Of a DNA stretch of 64,000 nt, positions 48,357 through 61,654 are shown piece after piece (position 1 is the first letter of the stretch; each line of letters begins with the position of its first letter). A program made the position numbers and the translations under genes. The stretch is from Metallyticus violacea (taxonomy: Eukaryota > Arthropoda > Insecta > Mantodea > Metallyticidae). The stretch spans positions 42,369,501 through 42,433,500 of the forward strand of contig CM060840.1 in assembly GCA_030762175.1 (NCBI GenBank), read 5' to 3'. The notes under the pieces were generated by a model. It did no database searches. It was not told the origin of the DNA and saw only the letters and a list, made by a program, of their open reading frames with translations.

Positions 48357-51300
48357 TTAACGCAATGCATCTTTATAACGTTTGAATATAATAAACCCAT
48401 CTTATAAATTCATTTTGGTACGTGTTGTAATAGAACGCAATGCTTAATGAATATAGAATGAATTTTTACAGAAATAGCATAATCCTCAAACTGAGTTTAG
48501 TAATGGTCATAAACTTAAGGAAAGACAATAAAATAATTTGACTTTAAAAATTAGTAACTCACAACATAAGTTTGTATTTTTAATACTATTTCAATATTTG
48601 TGTTTGATTTGGGGATTACTTGTAAGGTTTAAAATGTAGGTACTAGTTGACAATGCTAGCTGGGTGAGAGAAGATGTTTTAAAATATTATCATAATACAG
48701 AGCATGTGATAGGGAGGGTCTAAGCGCAATTATTCAGTGAATTAACACAAATGTTTACAAATATGTTAAAACTACTTTGTTTTAGTTCATTTACGCACTT
48801 CAGTCCCGACGCTGGAGACAATTTTCCATTTATTAATAAGATATAAACGAAGTTGCAAGGAAAAACATTCAAATACAGATTGAGAAGGTTAATGTCCAAG
48901 TAGGCAAATAAATCTTCTAAAATTATAAAAAAATATAAAACGAAAAATAAATAGAGTACATATTGTAAATAACAGCATCCAAAAAATGTGAAAAAGATAT
49001 TAAATACAGGCCTTGGTTGATAATACATGATGTCCCGGAATCGCCGTACAATTTTCCAGAATAGGCAACCCATATTACGTTGTACGGATTAGATATAATA
49101 ACAGTCATTTAGCAACCATTAATGGGAACTGTTAAAGATACTTCGTACATATTTTTGTTGAAAATGTTTTCTGTTGTTTCATTGACTGTCAATACATAAA
49201 TATGCACTGATGCTTAATCACTAACAACAAAAAGAAATTATGTTTAGACCAGTAGAGAAGGAAATAAACACGTATAACTGCGCATCGATTGAATATCAGT
49301 TATGAGGCTTATTCGGCAATGAAAATATTACAGAGAAAATAATTTGAAATAAATGCATAATTTTGTCCATCCCTAAAACTCTTGCAAGGTGTAACAAATA
49401 TGGCATTCGTGCCTTGAAAATACCCAAGAACATAACTTGAAATACCGGACGGCTATTTGGAGAAACGTGTATATTGAAAAATATTTTAAAAATAAATGTA
49501 TCGTGGTCCTTAAAATTAATGACTTTTGTGCTAAAAAAAAAGAAAAAGAAGAAACTATCGTGTACATACAATTTTAATTATATGGTGCATACATTTTATC
49601 TTTCCATGCTCGCTGAAGTAAAGTAGAAGCGAGAGTCTAAACACATTTTGATTCACAGGTTGCAGCTTACCTTCCGAAATATTGTCCATTGTCTATTTCT
49701 TCTCCTAAGTTGGTTTACAATCCATCCGCGGATTGGATTTATAATCCTTGCCTTTTATGCTGACTCATAGAATAACAGACTACAGTTCTGAAACTCAATG
49801 CAATATCTATCAGCGACATGCGTATTCTTAAATGGAGGGCATGTAGTTAGATACTGTCGACACAGATCCCGTACGCGAGCATGGAAAGATAAAATGTATG
49901 CAATATGTGAATGAATTCTGATCCCAATTTTAAGCCCAGAGAGCATCTGTCTTTCTATCTACAAAGTGTACAAACATAGTGGGCACAAAACCAGATCATA
50001 CATATTACTTTCATTATCATTATTAGTAACATAGAAGTTGTAGTTAAGCAATTTAAATAATTTATCTGAATCATATCACAAATTACTTAATGTAGTGTCA
50101 TAGACCGTCACGGTTTAGAAATATTATTAGTTTTTCTTTAAAGTGGATATACATCAATTTGATGTAGCTTAACAAAAATATATTTAAGTAATTTTAGAAA
50201 CAACAGCTGAGCAAATAATTGTACGTAATGTATTTTTATACTTCGGAATGAAATTAAATGTAGCAATGTGTATGTTTAAAAATACATTTAGTAAGAAGAG
50301 ATACTAAATTGCACTGTGATGCTGTTTGCTCGTGCTGAAAAGATAACAGGTATTTTCTAAGGTTTAATATGATTACCAAACAGTTGGTAAAACTTCGAAC
50401 ATAAGAAATATTATTCAATTTCCAATATTTATTATTTCCATTTTTTTTAGAAGTGTGTAACATAATCACGAATATAACTTGTGGTAGCCTTGAATTCTCT
50501 GGGAGAAAGGGGGTGATTCAGAAACCTTGATTAGGGACTAATCCAAATAGGAATTATTATCGCTTTAATAATACCCTAACGCTTTAGGGTAACGTTAAAA
50601 TTACCAGAACTAACTAATTAAGAGCAACGCTTTATCGATATAGCCGATAATTATTCTCTTCTTGTCTTTAGACAGAGACTGTGAAAATGAAATCGTTATA
50701 AACTTGAACAGTTATTATTCAAAACTGTTACGCATTATCTGAAATACCAGACAGTGTAGTCTGCAAGTTCTAGTGCGGTATTATTTATGGTTGAATGATG
50801 AGAACATGATTGCACATCACAACCAATACGTTCCGATTGCTATCCGCTCACTTTAGATAGCAGTTCCAGCTGTGCACAACATTTTCTCATCTCGATGAGC
50901 TAAATTGTTATGTGAAAGTGCATTTAACTGTAGTTGATGAAGATTATATGAATGATTAATAACGCTATATCACATTATAATGCGTTTTAAATGGAGCCAT
51001 TATGCCAACAGTTTAACTGCTAATAATGCAAACTGACAAAAGGTGCTTTCATGCTGCGTTGCTTTCTACAACTATTTAAATAGGCAGTTTATTTTTGACT
51101 TTAAGAACTTCTTTTGGTTTTATTCAAGAAACCACCTCTAAATCTGTGATAATCTCTCTTGTAGGTAAATAAATGACGAACTTGTCATTGTTTATTTCTT
51201 AATTAATTAGATTATGTTATTAATACTTCTCTGAACTTTGCATTTTCCTAATTAAATTTAAATTAAAGTTTTCTTAGAAAGTGTTACTGCCATGTACATT

Positions 51301-51367
51301 TAAATAGAAAATACAATATTAATTGCTACATTTTTACATTTTAATATGGAATTATCTGGCATATATA
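48357..51367. other. AT-rich stretch, no gene recognised
   Basis: A 117-codon minus frame (49073-48720) is very hydrophobic (F, L, Y, I rich), as expected for AT-rich chance translation, and a 91-codon frame (49571-49296) starts in a homopolymer. Neither has a recognised motif. Confidence 0.55.
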
Positions 51368-51397
51368 GATTAATTAATTAATTAATTAATTAATTCA
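51368..51397. repeat. (TTAA)n short tandem repeat
   Basis: About seven units of TTAA/ATTA, self-complementary. Confidence 0.9.
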
Positions 51398-52093
51398 AGC
51401 ATTTCTTGCTTGAAAATAACATAAATTAAACTAAAACACAACGATTAACCACATGCACATAAAATGTCCCCGTGATATAGAAGCGCAACAGAGACCATAT
51501 AATGTCCTTTTTGTCAATTTTCCATTACTAAACCAGACTTAAAAACTAAGCTGAGTAGAATCCTAATGATGTAAGTGATAACTTCAGACTACCTGTTATA
51601 GTGAAAAGGTGAAAGCAATATATTATAAGTTTATCACTTCCTATACTTAAAGCTAACATTAAAGGTAAACCGATTCTAGTCACTTATTGGTAAACCTCTT
51701 CCATGAAAATACTTAAACTTGTTGCCGTGACTTGTATTACGTAACTGATGATTTCGCCAAAGCACGCATGGTCTTCCATTCGGCGCATTAACAGAAAAGA
51801 GCCAGAAATGTTTTCCAGTTTTCCGTAGAACCGAGCGCTTCCTCCCCCAGTGCTGACGGTACTGTAGCTGTCTTCTGAGGTTAAGCCAACCGTAATGCTC
51901 AGCTACTTCGATCCATTGGGAATAATGAATGCATTTATTGCTACTCGGGCTATTATCTGATGACAATAAAAGAGATTAAAATAAATTGGTAATTGGTAAA
52001 TAATACAAAATAAATCAATACCAGGAAGAACAAAGAGTTAATACCAAGATATTGTAACATTTTAAAAACCAACTCACCAATTCATTTACATTC
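51398..52093. other. Stretch with an unassigned coding-like block
   Basis: From 51966 to 51676 a 96-codon minus frame is open in sequence less AT-rich than its surroundings. A second minus frame over the same bases is also open for about 70 codons (for example SARFYGKLENISGSFLLMRR). I recognise neither product. It may be an old exon, a retrocopy or a repeat. Confidence 0.35.
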
Positions 52094-52617
52094 ATTTTTT
52101 TTCTTTTCTTTTTTTTTTTTCTTTCTTTTTTTTTTTTTTAACTTTGGCAAACTTCCATCCCTTTTGATTCTGTAAACGAAGAAAATTTTCCAACATCGGT
52201 TCTACATTTTCTACCTCTAATTGTGGTCATTTCTTACACAATACGTGGGATTTTCTGGTCTCTTCTGAATGTCCACTCATGACCCAAAATCTTCATATGC
52301 TCTAAACAGTGCACATAGCCGTTTCCTTTTCCATCGGATCACAACTGGTTCCCAGCTTAATTCTTTAACCTTTTCAAAAATGTCTACCCCTTTTATGAAC
52401 TTGGCCGCCGTTCTCTGAACTTTCTCCATAGCATCTGCACGACTTACCTGCAAGATCCCAGCATTCCACTCCGTACTCCATTAACGATCGCACTAATGAC
52501 ACAAAAGTTCTTGCCTTTGATTTTGCGCTTCCCCTTTTTAGTACTCTCATAATAAAGTACAAAACACTCCAAGTCTCTCCAGTTACATTTCAGTGTTCGT
52601 CCCACCCAAATTTTCTA
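52094..52617 (-). pseudogene. 5'-truncated LINE (non-LTR RT C-terminus) with poly(A) tail
   Basis: On the minus strand from about 52610, the decayed protein reads LYFIMRVLKRGSAKSKARTF then VSLVRSLMEYGVECWDLAGK, matching the post-RT block 'LxFIMRILKKGNSxTKxLAYxSLVRPILEYGxACWDPYREGQ' of an arthropod non-LTR family. Further on, in shifting frames, come 'HKRG' and 'SCDPMEKETAMC', 'LEVENVEPMLENFL' and related traces down to about 52145. The minus-strand 3' end is a long A-rich tract (seen as T-rich at 52096-52140 on the plus strand). Orientation, tail and truncation all fit target-primed reverse transcription. No target duplication is obvious. Its upstream edge coincides with a minisatellite. Confidence 0.8.
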
Positions 52618-52928
52618 CATAAATATGTGCCTAAGTATACACAAATATATGCCTAAGTATACACAAATATTTGCCTAAGTATACACAAATATATGCCTAA
52701 GTATACACAAATATATGCCTAAGTATACACAAATATGTGCCTAAGTATACACAAATATGTGCCTAAGTATACACAAATATATGCCTAAGTATACACAAAT
52801 ATGTGCCTAAGTATACACAAATATATGCCTAAGTATACACAAATATATGCCTAAGTATACACAAATATATGCCTAAGTATACACAAATATATGCCTAAGT
52901 ATACACAAATATATGCCTAAGTATATAG
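52618..52928. repeat. 22-bp minisatellite, 14 copies
   Basis: Unit acaaatatatgcctaagtat plus ac, repeated 14 times with almost no change. The only common variation is in the four bases before 'gcctaag': in order the copies read atgt, atat, attt, atat, atat, atgt, atgt, atat, atgt, then atat in the last five. The homogeneity implies recent expansion. The final unit degrades to gtatatagaa. Confidence 0.95.
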
Positions 52929-55900
52929 AACAATCCATCTACGGCACCGTTTCACTGCCTAGGTAATGCTTTAGTTAAATTTCTACTCTTGATGTATAAA
53001 ACATGTTATAGTGTCAATCCACCCAAAGTACACCTTATTTTTATACAGAAAATACAATCGTTTACAAACAATGTTACTTCACACCTAATAGTGGGAAGGC
53101 ATAACATTGTTAAAAGAAAAGTAGTAGGCTAAGAACTCCTGAAATCACATATCCTGCTGCAGTAATGTTGTGCTTGCGAGTTGGCAATTGTGCTTCTGTT
53201 AGGTCATACGATTTTTGCTAATCAGTTTTTAATGTTTAAATGAGAATAATTGAGCACAATAAAATATTACCATAGTATTACTTTTTTACGTTTATATTCC
53301 TTTTATGCAAAAAATGCTCTAGAATTTAAATGTTTTGATTATATTTTCTTTCTCTTTCCTTTAATCAATAATTTAATTTACCGTTATTAAATTTTAGTGT
53401 CTCATTCATTGCTTCTAACAATTCTACCCAATCTAACCTAATATATTAAAGGAGAAAGAAAATCATGTTGAACTTAAAATGTTCGAATTATGTTTCCTTT
53501 CTCCTGGATTTCTTAGCTGCCACATGCAGGTTGTTTTCGCCGTCTTTATGGGCTTAAGGTGAAGAAATAAATCCTTGAAGCTTTGCTTTTATTTGCTTTA
53601 TCGCTGTTTATATTTCCTCTTTCCGTATTACTGGAAAAGGTGTGCAGGAACAAATCCCATGAAATAAGAAAGATGGAAGAAGCTTCTGCTAAAGCAGTTG
53701 TTGTCGAAATAGGATGTGATAAACTGCAATGTGTTTCACTTATATTCTCCTCTTTGAGTCAGATTTTGCAATAGCCTTTGTACTTTTAAATTCGCATAGC
53801 TAATGAGAAAAGGTATCCGTTGAGTTTTTTTTTCCCTCCAACTTCCATAGCCTCTGGTCATCTATTCCATATGTGTTATATCAAACATTTTTTGCATTGT
53901 ATTCATAAACTGTGACTGAACACTAAATAAAGCTTTGTGGCTGTTTGAGTAATAAAAGTGGATCGCTGGCTGAACGTTCTGTTCACTCAAAACCAGAGTT
54001 TCAATCTATTTAGTATTGCAATGACATTTAGTGTTTTCGCGTTCATTATTTGAACTTCGATTATGAGATATGCGCTGGCCATAAATAAACGTCAATATGT
54101 GCTGCATCATAGACCTTCAATGAGCTTTATCAGCTCAAAGTAATTTTCTAAACGGAGACTTGATTTTTATGAGTTCATATTTGCATAAATATCATCACTC
54201 TTAATAAGACATACTTAAGCTAAAATAAACACATATATGTGTGACATTGATTATGGATTTCCAATTTTAAATATTTTGAAAAATCTATCCACCATTAATT
54301 GTACAGGGTGTGTATAAACTGATGTAAAATATTTAAGAATTGTAGTTTTCTTAAGAAATCCGTAAATATGATCCTGAAAACGTTTATTTCCAGAATTACA
54401 TAATTCAATTTCTAATAAAGAAGATAAAGTAATTAACCAGCTTATTGCAATAATTATTCAAGTGCTAATTTGAGCCTTATTTTTAAAAATCCAGTAATCC
54501 CTATATTATATAAACACAAAGAAAATCTAATACACACTATCACTATCATTTGCATGAAACGCACATCAAAGTGTCCATAGTGCGTTGAAATAATCGTGAG
54601 TCGCCTCTTCTGGAAGTACAAAAATATATTATGCGATAATAAAGTAGTAGTACTTGAATATAATCCATTTGTTTTTTCTGCTTGGGGTTACTTTTACACA
54701 ACTCATTCTGTATTATATAAAATAGAATAGAATATAAGGTTTTATTTCTACTGGCAGAGTTAAAACCACAGGGTATTCTTCTCCAATCAATCAGTCTTCA
54801 GCAACTACATACATAAATTGATAAATTACATATACAATATCAGGTTATAACTGATTATACTGATTCTTGTATAATAATATAATGAAACGTAACCAGCAGA
54901 AAATACATGGTCATATGGTTATTTGAAGGCAAATTACAGTTATTCGTTAAAATAATGCGTAAGTAAAGCATAATATATTTAATTCAATAATACACAATAG
55001 AGTATCAAATAATAAACAGATAATTTTATAATTAACACATACTGACTTATTTCATTCAAATTATTTTATAACTGTTCAAAGTATTCAATCTTTTGCACCA
55101 TATCTGAAGTGATTTAGAACATTCTCCCGTTGACGCCAGGAAGTTCTTTAGGAACGTGCTGGAGGAAACCTCCAATATATGGCCATGAAAAGATTGCTCA
55201 GCGGTGCTGAAGAATAGTACTGATAATTCACAAAATTCAACAATAAAGTATTAGATATAAATTGTGGAACAATAAAAGTATAATATTATATGATAAATAA
55301 TATAGTGAAGACTCAGTGCATTATTTATATAAGCATTTAAATACAAAGTCAAATCACGAAGCCTCATCTAATAAGTCCTGAACTATTTGGCTCTTTCAAC
55401 AGGTAAACTGTATTAATTACTTGGAAAAAGCACTGTAAAATGTTACATTGAGCCAACTTAATAATTAAGTAAACCCTTTACAAATAAAACATTTTCCTTA
55501 TGCACTATACCTGGGTCACTGGGTGGACAAAGTAAAGAAGGCTCCCTGTTGAAAAAAATTAATTAAAAACCGAAATTTTACCCTACATCTGAGCTGGGGT
55601 CTTCGTGCTGCATCTTGTCGAAGAGAAATCAAACAGTTTCTAGGGAACTGACTGTGCTGCACAGTTAGCAACCCTAAATTCCATTAATAAACGATGCGTT
55701 GTAAAATATGAAAGCAAGCTGGCAATCGGACTATGCATACATATCAGCCAAAAGAAGAGGAATAGGAAAGGAAAGGAATATTTCATGAATTCAGGAAAAA
55801 ATGGGCGCAAAAAGGCATATCCTGATAAAATACAATTATTCAAACGATTTATTCATTGTTTAAATTACTTGCTGAATCCCTATTTTGATAATCGATCCAA

Positions 55901-58269
55901 AATACTATAGAAACACTGTTTTCTGTACCTTATCGTTTTCAAATTGGCGACTATGAAACTACCTTTTCACTTTCAGGAGGAGATGAAAGTCACAAGGTGC
56001 CTTGATATCCAATTATTTTTTAGTCTTGAATTACTTGGGTTCGATGCGTTGTCCTGGTGAAATATTCTTTCCGTCCTAGCAAGATTTGGGTTGCATATTG
56101 CATATTCAATGGTTCCATAAGATACGTACAGATACGTAATTTGTGAAATTATTGTACAACAGTTTTGTTTATCAATAGTGTTTATTCTGATCATATTGAC
56201 TTCAGTTAATGCAATTATTAGAGGCTATTCTAGTCACTAATTATTTAAGATCTTCATGAGCATTCTTGGATAGCTTATACCATTCAGACTTGTGTTTTTT
56301 TCTAATACGTGCCCCTTATAAGCTTGCTCATGAATTTTGATTAGCGGAATACAAAACTTAATTGCCTTGCGTGTTTGCAACGTTAGATCCATGTAGGTTA
56401 TAGTAAACACCTTGAGCAATGACTTCTAATCCCCAATGATAGTGCCACATGTATGGCGCTCACGGCTCTGATAAACGAAGGATTCATCTTTCTGTCAGTA
56501 GGGTTCCAAAGTGGTTTATTTAAAAGCAAATAAATCAATTCGGCTAAGCACCCATATATGTATATAATTAATATTATTTAGAAAAAATACAATTCTGTTT
56601 ACAATTATAAAATTATAATCAAAATTGAAGTTTATAATATAATAGCAACTGAAATTACTGATAATTTGTATTAGCATTAAGGACATTACGTAAGTATATT
56701 TACGTTTTTTTGGGGGGGGGGGAATATGAGTTTACAAAGTAGTAAGTGATTCATTAAATTAAACTTCGTAGAATTTTGTTCTAAAATATCAAAGCATACT
56801 TATATTCCAATCATTAAAAGTATTATGCCAATGCACGATGTATATAGTGAAAAATTGATTAATTCTTATGGTACAAAACTTTAACACTTTTATCAAAAAT
56901 ATATATTTAACAACTTTTTATGGCACATGTTCAGCAACATGTAATAAAATACAATAAGGGAAAATTCAGCTTTATTGTACAAAACATTTATAAAAAAAAT
57001 TGTTTCTTACACTAAATGTTACTGGGGTATCCGTTGTGAATTCATCGCTAGAAATGCAAATTATTAGCATTTTTGCGAGTTTTTGATATATCTAATTATT
57101 CAGAAACATAAAAACAAGTGCTACTGTTCCATAACATGATCAACAATGCGGTAGAGAGAATGAAGAAAAAGATTTTACGGAAGATGAAGCATATAGCTTG
57201 GTACTCAAGGCAGTACCAAAACGCTAACACTGAAAACGCAGCTGGTAGCGAATATGAAATATCATAATCTTTTTGGCATTAGTGCTATATCCATAATTAT
57301 CATACACCTTCACGAGGATTGATAAACAATGCCATTTTATTGAAGAGACGTCTATTTATAAAAATAGAATAAAATAGAGTTAGTATTTAATTGTACGACG
57401 ATTTTCTAGAGAAAATAGGTTATTTCAAGTAAAAGAGACAAAAGAAATTGTTATATCTGAATTTTATGACACAAAATAAGAGAAAACTGTTCAACACTGA
57501 CATATGACGTCTTTGACTATGAAAAAGTAAGAAAAGTAGGGCACACAAATTTTCTAATTTGCACTGGATGTCATAAAAATATCAAGAGGAATTGCTATAA
57601 ACATATAGCATTTTTATGATACCAAAAGACATAAAAACATAAGAAATGTTCAGGAATGTGAGCAGCGTTTCATACAAGAAGTAAACAAGAACCTCGGGCT
57701 TCTTCAGATACGGCATCTTAGCTATATCCTGGGGCTGAAATCCTTGAAACATTTTCACTGATCTGTTAAAAGAACTTTGTAATATACTACTCGTGTCTTA
57801 TAATTAACAAATGCACAATGTCATCTAAATCCCAATTAAGTTGAAGAGAGTTTTAGAAACCTATCGTACAGCTTACAGTTCAGGGTTTGAAAACCCATGG
57901 TTTCCTTAGATAACAAATCAATCAAAGCATAATATACGCTATTTAAATAAACTCCATAGAACCGTTATTCCAGTACATTTATCTACCTTTCTATTATTTC
58001 AGGTAAACATTTTAAGGTGTCCCTTATACAGATGCTAAATTTCTTTTTGAACACTGAGTTTGTAATGCAATACATGGTGGTTCAAAAATAGGATCAGGTA
58101 GTCAGAAGCAGGTTAGTTTTTGTAAGAGACAGTAAAAATATTTAAATGCACAAAAAAGTAACTTTTGACCAATAAAAATATGTTGAAATAATTAGCTTTC
58201 ACAAAGCAGGCCATTGCACGCATAAAATAGCAAAACAAGTGTGAAGTGTTCCTTATACTTTGATGAGAG
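52929..58269. other. AT-rich stretch, no gene recognised
   Basis: Only short frames (73 codons at most). Minor landmarks: 'cagggtgtgtataaactgat' at 54304 resembles a transposon end but has no partner seen; a run of T followed by about ten G lies at 56707-56722. No gene, tRNA or array was identified. Confidence 0.55.
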
Positions 58270-59000
58270 ATGTACCTACTAAAGTAAAAAGAATTATCTC
58301 AAGTGGAAGCCTAAGTGATTTCAAAAAGTGAAGATAAATAGTACTTGATCGCTTCTAAACAGCATTCTACATTAACCAGTAGAGGTATGAACGTGTGAAC
58401 GTCTCAAAAGTGAAAAGGCGACTACAGAATGCATCATTACCAAGAACTAACAATTAAATTAAAATATTATAAATAAAATGAACATTGGACCGCTAATTAG
58501 TGGAAGAATACGCTGTTTACTGTTGAACCAAAGTTTGAGCTATTTCACATTAAACAGCGCAAGCTTGTCCAAGAGCGCATAGTACCTCAGTGCATTTATG
58601 ATCTTGGGGTTTTTTTCGAGGCAATTAGACAGATGATGTCAAAATAGAGGGAATTGTGACAAAAAATACCGATATCCCAAGATCCTCTGATGTCATGTAA
58701 AAACATCTGGCTTGTGTTTAATTGCCAAGTTTTACACTGCAGCAAGAAAATGCATCTTCACTATGCAGAAATTGTGTTGAATGATTAGGAAAGAAGAAAG
58801 AACTAAATAACGTGTGTGGTCTCCTCAAAAGTCTAACAACAACCCCATTGAGCTTCTCTGAGATCATTTGAACAGACTGGTAAGTCAGAAAGAGCTATTT
58901 ACGAAAGAAATGGGGGGATATTTCTGAAGAAACTCTGATAAACGCTGATGTCTACAGCATGCAAAGCAATGATCAAAGCAAGGAGCTACCTTTAAGAAAG
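58270..59000 (+). pseudogene. Tc1-like transposase relic
   Basis: Plus-strand traces in correct order: KVKRRLQNASLPR (about 58408-58446), then LFTVEPKFELFHIKQRKLVQ (58516-58575), the Tc1 'VLFSDESKFxLFxxxxRxxVxR' block holding the first catalytic aspartate (here valine-glutamate), then FTLQQENASS (about 58730-58760) for 'FxFQQDNDPKHT', then NNNPIELL (about 58838-58862) for 'SPDLNPIExLW' with the third catalytic residue retained as E, and finally WGDISEETLINADVYS with CKAMIKARSYL (58913-58995), the Tc1 ending 'SMPxRCxAVIKAKG'. Each block lies in a different frame with stops between, so it is inactive. Terminal repeats were not found. Confidence 0.8.
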
Positions 59001-59519
59001 TATAATTTGAAAGTTGTTGTTTATTTTCATAAATCTCTCTTTATAAACAAATATGAACTATTGTAGTTCATTTTTAATAAATCCTGAAAATTGGAATATT
59101 TGAGCTGCAATTTCTCTCGATGGGAAGTTATTATGAACAATGCATTCTAAGCCCACGATCAAATATATTTCCATTATTTTTTCACGTCATCTAAAAGAGA
59201 ATGTCTTTAAATCATAAGGTCATTCCTGTGGCTGCTAATTTGTTACATATTATGAAGTCTCTTAGTTACAAATGTATAAAATAAATGAAGTGTTTCATCA
59301 ACTATAGAAAAAAAAAGATTTTGTTTTGATCTGCTTGTCGCTTGAGTAAAAGAATCTACTTGAAAATTGTAGTTTTGGGCTTTGTTTTCATGTACCTATA
59401 CAGTATGACTGCACGTGTAATTTAGAGGCGTCTCCAAAGTTTTTCTGTGCATAAAACATTTTCTATAGGCTTTGCAATGGTCTGATTTCTGTTCATCATA
59501 AATAATGTTCTTCCTACAG
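59001..59519. other. AT-rich stretch, no gene recognised
   Basis: No gene or named repeat. It contains a small perfect hairpin, atgaacta-ttg-tagttcat, at about 59053. Confidence 0.55.
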
Positions 59520-59745
59520 ACTTACGGCCACACAGTTAACACAATGGACGACACTTGCTCTTTTTGCGCAAGGAAAGAGAACTGCTCGAACTTCACAGCC
59601 GGTGTGCTCATTAATTATAGCACTCATTTCACTCACATATTAGACGCTCAGAGTCAACATGAGGAGTTAATAACCTTACAGATTTGCGCATGCGCTACCT
59701 TCCTTCCGCTACCTACTGTAATAATAAAAGTAAGCGGAAGTTAAT
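59520..59745 (+). other. Candidate exon-like segment of unknown nature
   Basis: A pyrimidine tract and cag (ttcttcctacag, ending 59519-59520) precede a 70-codon open stretch containing an ATG at 59544 (MDDTCSFCARKENCSNFTAG), followed by AAAGTAAGC near 59728, a fair 5' splice site. TGCGCATGCGC at about 59686-59696 has the form of an NRF1-type palindrome. No homology is recognised. An exon of a host gene is only one possibility. Confidence 0.25.
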
Positions 59746-61654
59746 TTCCGAGTCTCGCAACTGGTATAATGTACATTTTGTAACAAGTTGTTTCATTCTG
59801 TTCCTGCACATTTTGTTTTGCTCTTCTACCATTGTCTATTCCATGATATATATGATACATAGTTTAATAGCAATTTCTAATGTTGACATTTAGATGCATT
59901 GTTATCTAAGAAAGTTGTCACGATTTCGGAAATATATATATATAAAACAGACTATCACTAACTCCCATAAACTCAAACCATTATAGCACGTCTATCATAA
60001 GGGCACTCATGCAAACGCCCAACTTGAAACAGTATTTAACAACCTCTTCCCCGTCTTGTTACTATGTAAATATATTGATTTATTATATAATACTGATTTA
60101 AATGTTGCTATCGAATATATTATCGCATCTCAGGTAAAACTAAACCATTAAATCTTTTAAACTCATTCTCGACCTGGATGGGGTCGGCGACTCGAAGCTT
60201 CTTCTCAAGTAAATCTAAATTAATATAAAGCATCCAGGTAAGGAAGGAACCTCTAGCATCGAAATTACAAATATTGAGATATAACATACACTATTGTTTA
60301 TTATTTTTAGAAATAGATCACATTTTATAGTGCTACATACCCTTTTATTTGTTCTAACTTTTCCCGGGAGCGGATGTGTAGCTACATGTTTCTCCTATCA
60401 TTTCACATTCCTCACTGAAGCTAATCCCTAGGCCTGCCACGCTAGCTCTATCCTTAACGATCATTTTTACCTTCTCCCTTTCTCTGTCCTTGCCCATCTT
60501 ATCTAACCTTCCTGCCCAACCGCCTGGCTAAACAATCTCCCGCAAAAATGCATTGACAATGTCCTCACACTACCTACACAATACTCTGTTACCTTGTCAA
60601 TGCAATGTGCCCATAATTGCCACAAAATGTCAAACTTTATATGTGCATACGTATGCAGTGTGAGAGAAACTGAAGTTATGATATTGCAATGCACAATGAC
60701 ACGTGAATAGGAAAAATTATGCAAAATTAGAAACTGCCGGAGCAAAGGTAAAGCAGTTATTTCCTTTTAATGATCGTGTAAATTCTCGTTCAGAATGGAA
60801 GGCAGTTAGAAACTGAGTTATGATATTTGGTGACGCTGAGAATTCGCGCCACATGACATAAAAGACTAGAAGCGAACCAATCATCGCAGGAGATTTTAAA
60901 CTGTTAAGTTATCGCGAGGTAAAGATAGCGTCTAAAATGCCATGTGTTGCCCGGTTTTGACACCTGTTGGTGCTAAGTGGACAAAATTGAAATAATTCAT
61001 GCATTCCGTCGGAACCCAACGAGCAAAAAGTATGTTACTTCAGTTCAGAATAGTTTTAAAGCCGATTTTAACGAAAAGTTTGCGCCATAAACAATTATCT
61101 TTTGCATATGTAACAGAGTTTTTAAAAAAGAGAAGAAGTGTGTGAACACGAAAACGACTTCGCCAGAGAAAGAGTCGCACTGAACATTGAAAGCTTTGTG
61201 CTACTCAATATTGCAATGAGAAGGAGTAATGGTATGTCTCTGTACATAGTGTGATATCGCAAAGTTGATCATATTGAACATATGAACATATTCCTCAAGT
61301 ATGAACACTTTTCGATTCATATTACACACTATTGCGTATTTGTTATGTCACTAATTGCTCACGGCTACAATTGATAACGTTACACATGTGCATTGTGCAG
61401 TTCTGTTTTGATTATTCAACTGCAATATAATACTTGCTGACATGAGTATTTAGACCAGACCGGAATATTGATCGACTGACCCTGCTTATGTCGTATACGT
61501 TTATCGTGACAATCAACGCACCCTTATCATTCGGATATTTTCGTGTAGATCACACCCTATTTCCGCTACTCCACATCTGGTACGCTTCTCGCTATTGATC
61601 AATTTCTTTTTTATCTTACCTTGAGATGCGTGCTGTGATAATGGCATAAAAATT
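59746..61654. other. Stretch with a weak transposase-like trace
   Basis: No intact gene. Around 61040-61230 (+) fragments such as FRIVLKPILTKSL and ARERVALNIESFVLLNIAMR can be laid on the N-terminal region of the insect transposase family, but the frames change often and support is poor. Confidence 0.35.

Noticed and set aside
48720..49073. 117-codon hydrophobic frame resembling a membrane protein
   Set aside because: Its F/L/Y/I richness is what AT-rich DNA gives by chance, and no family motif was recognised.
52618..52928. CRISPR-like repeat array
   Set aside because: The 22-bp units are directly adjacent with no unique spacers, and the sequence is eukaryotic; it is a minisatellite.
54300..54330. 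'cagggtgtgtataaactgat' as a transposon terminal repeat
   Set aside because: It resembles some DNA transposon ends, but no inverted partner or transposase was found nearby.
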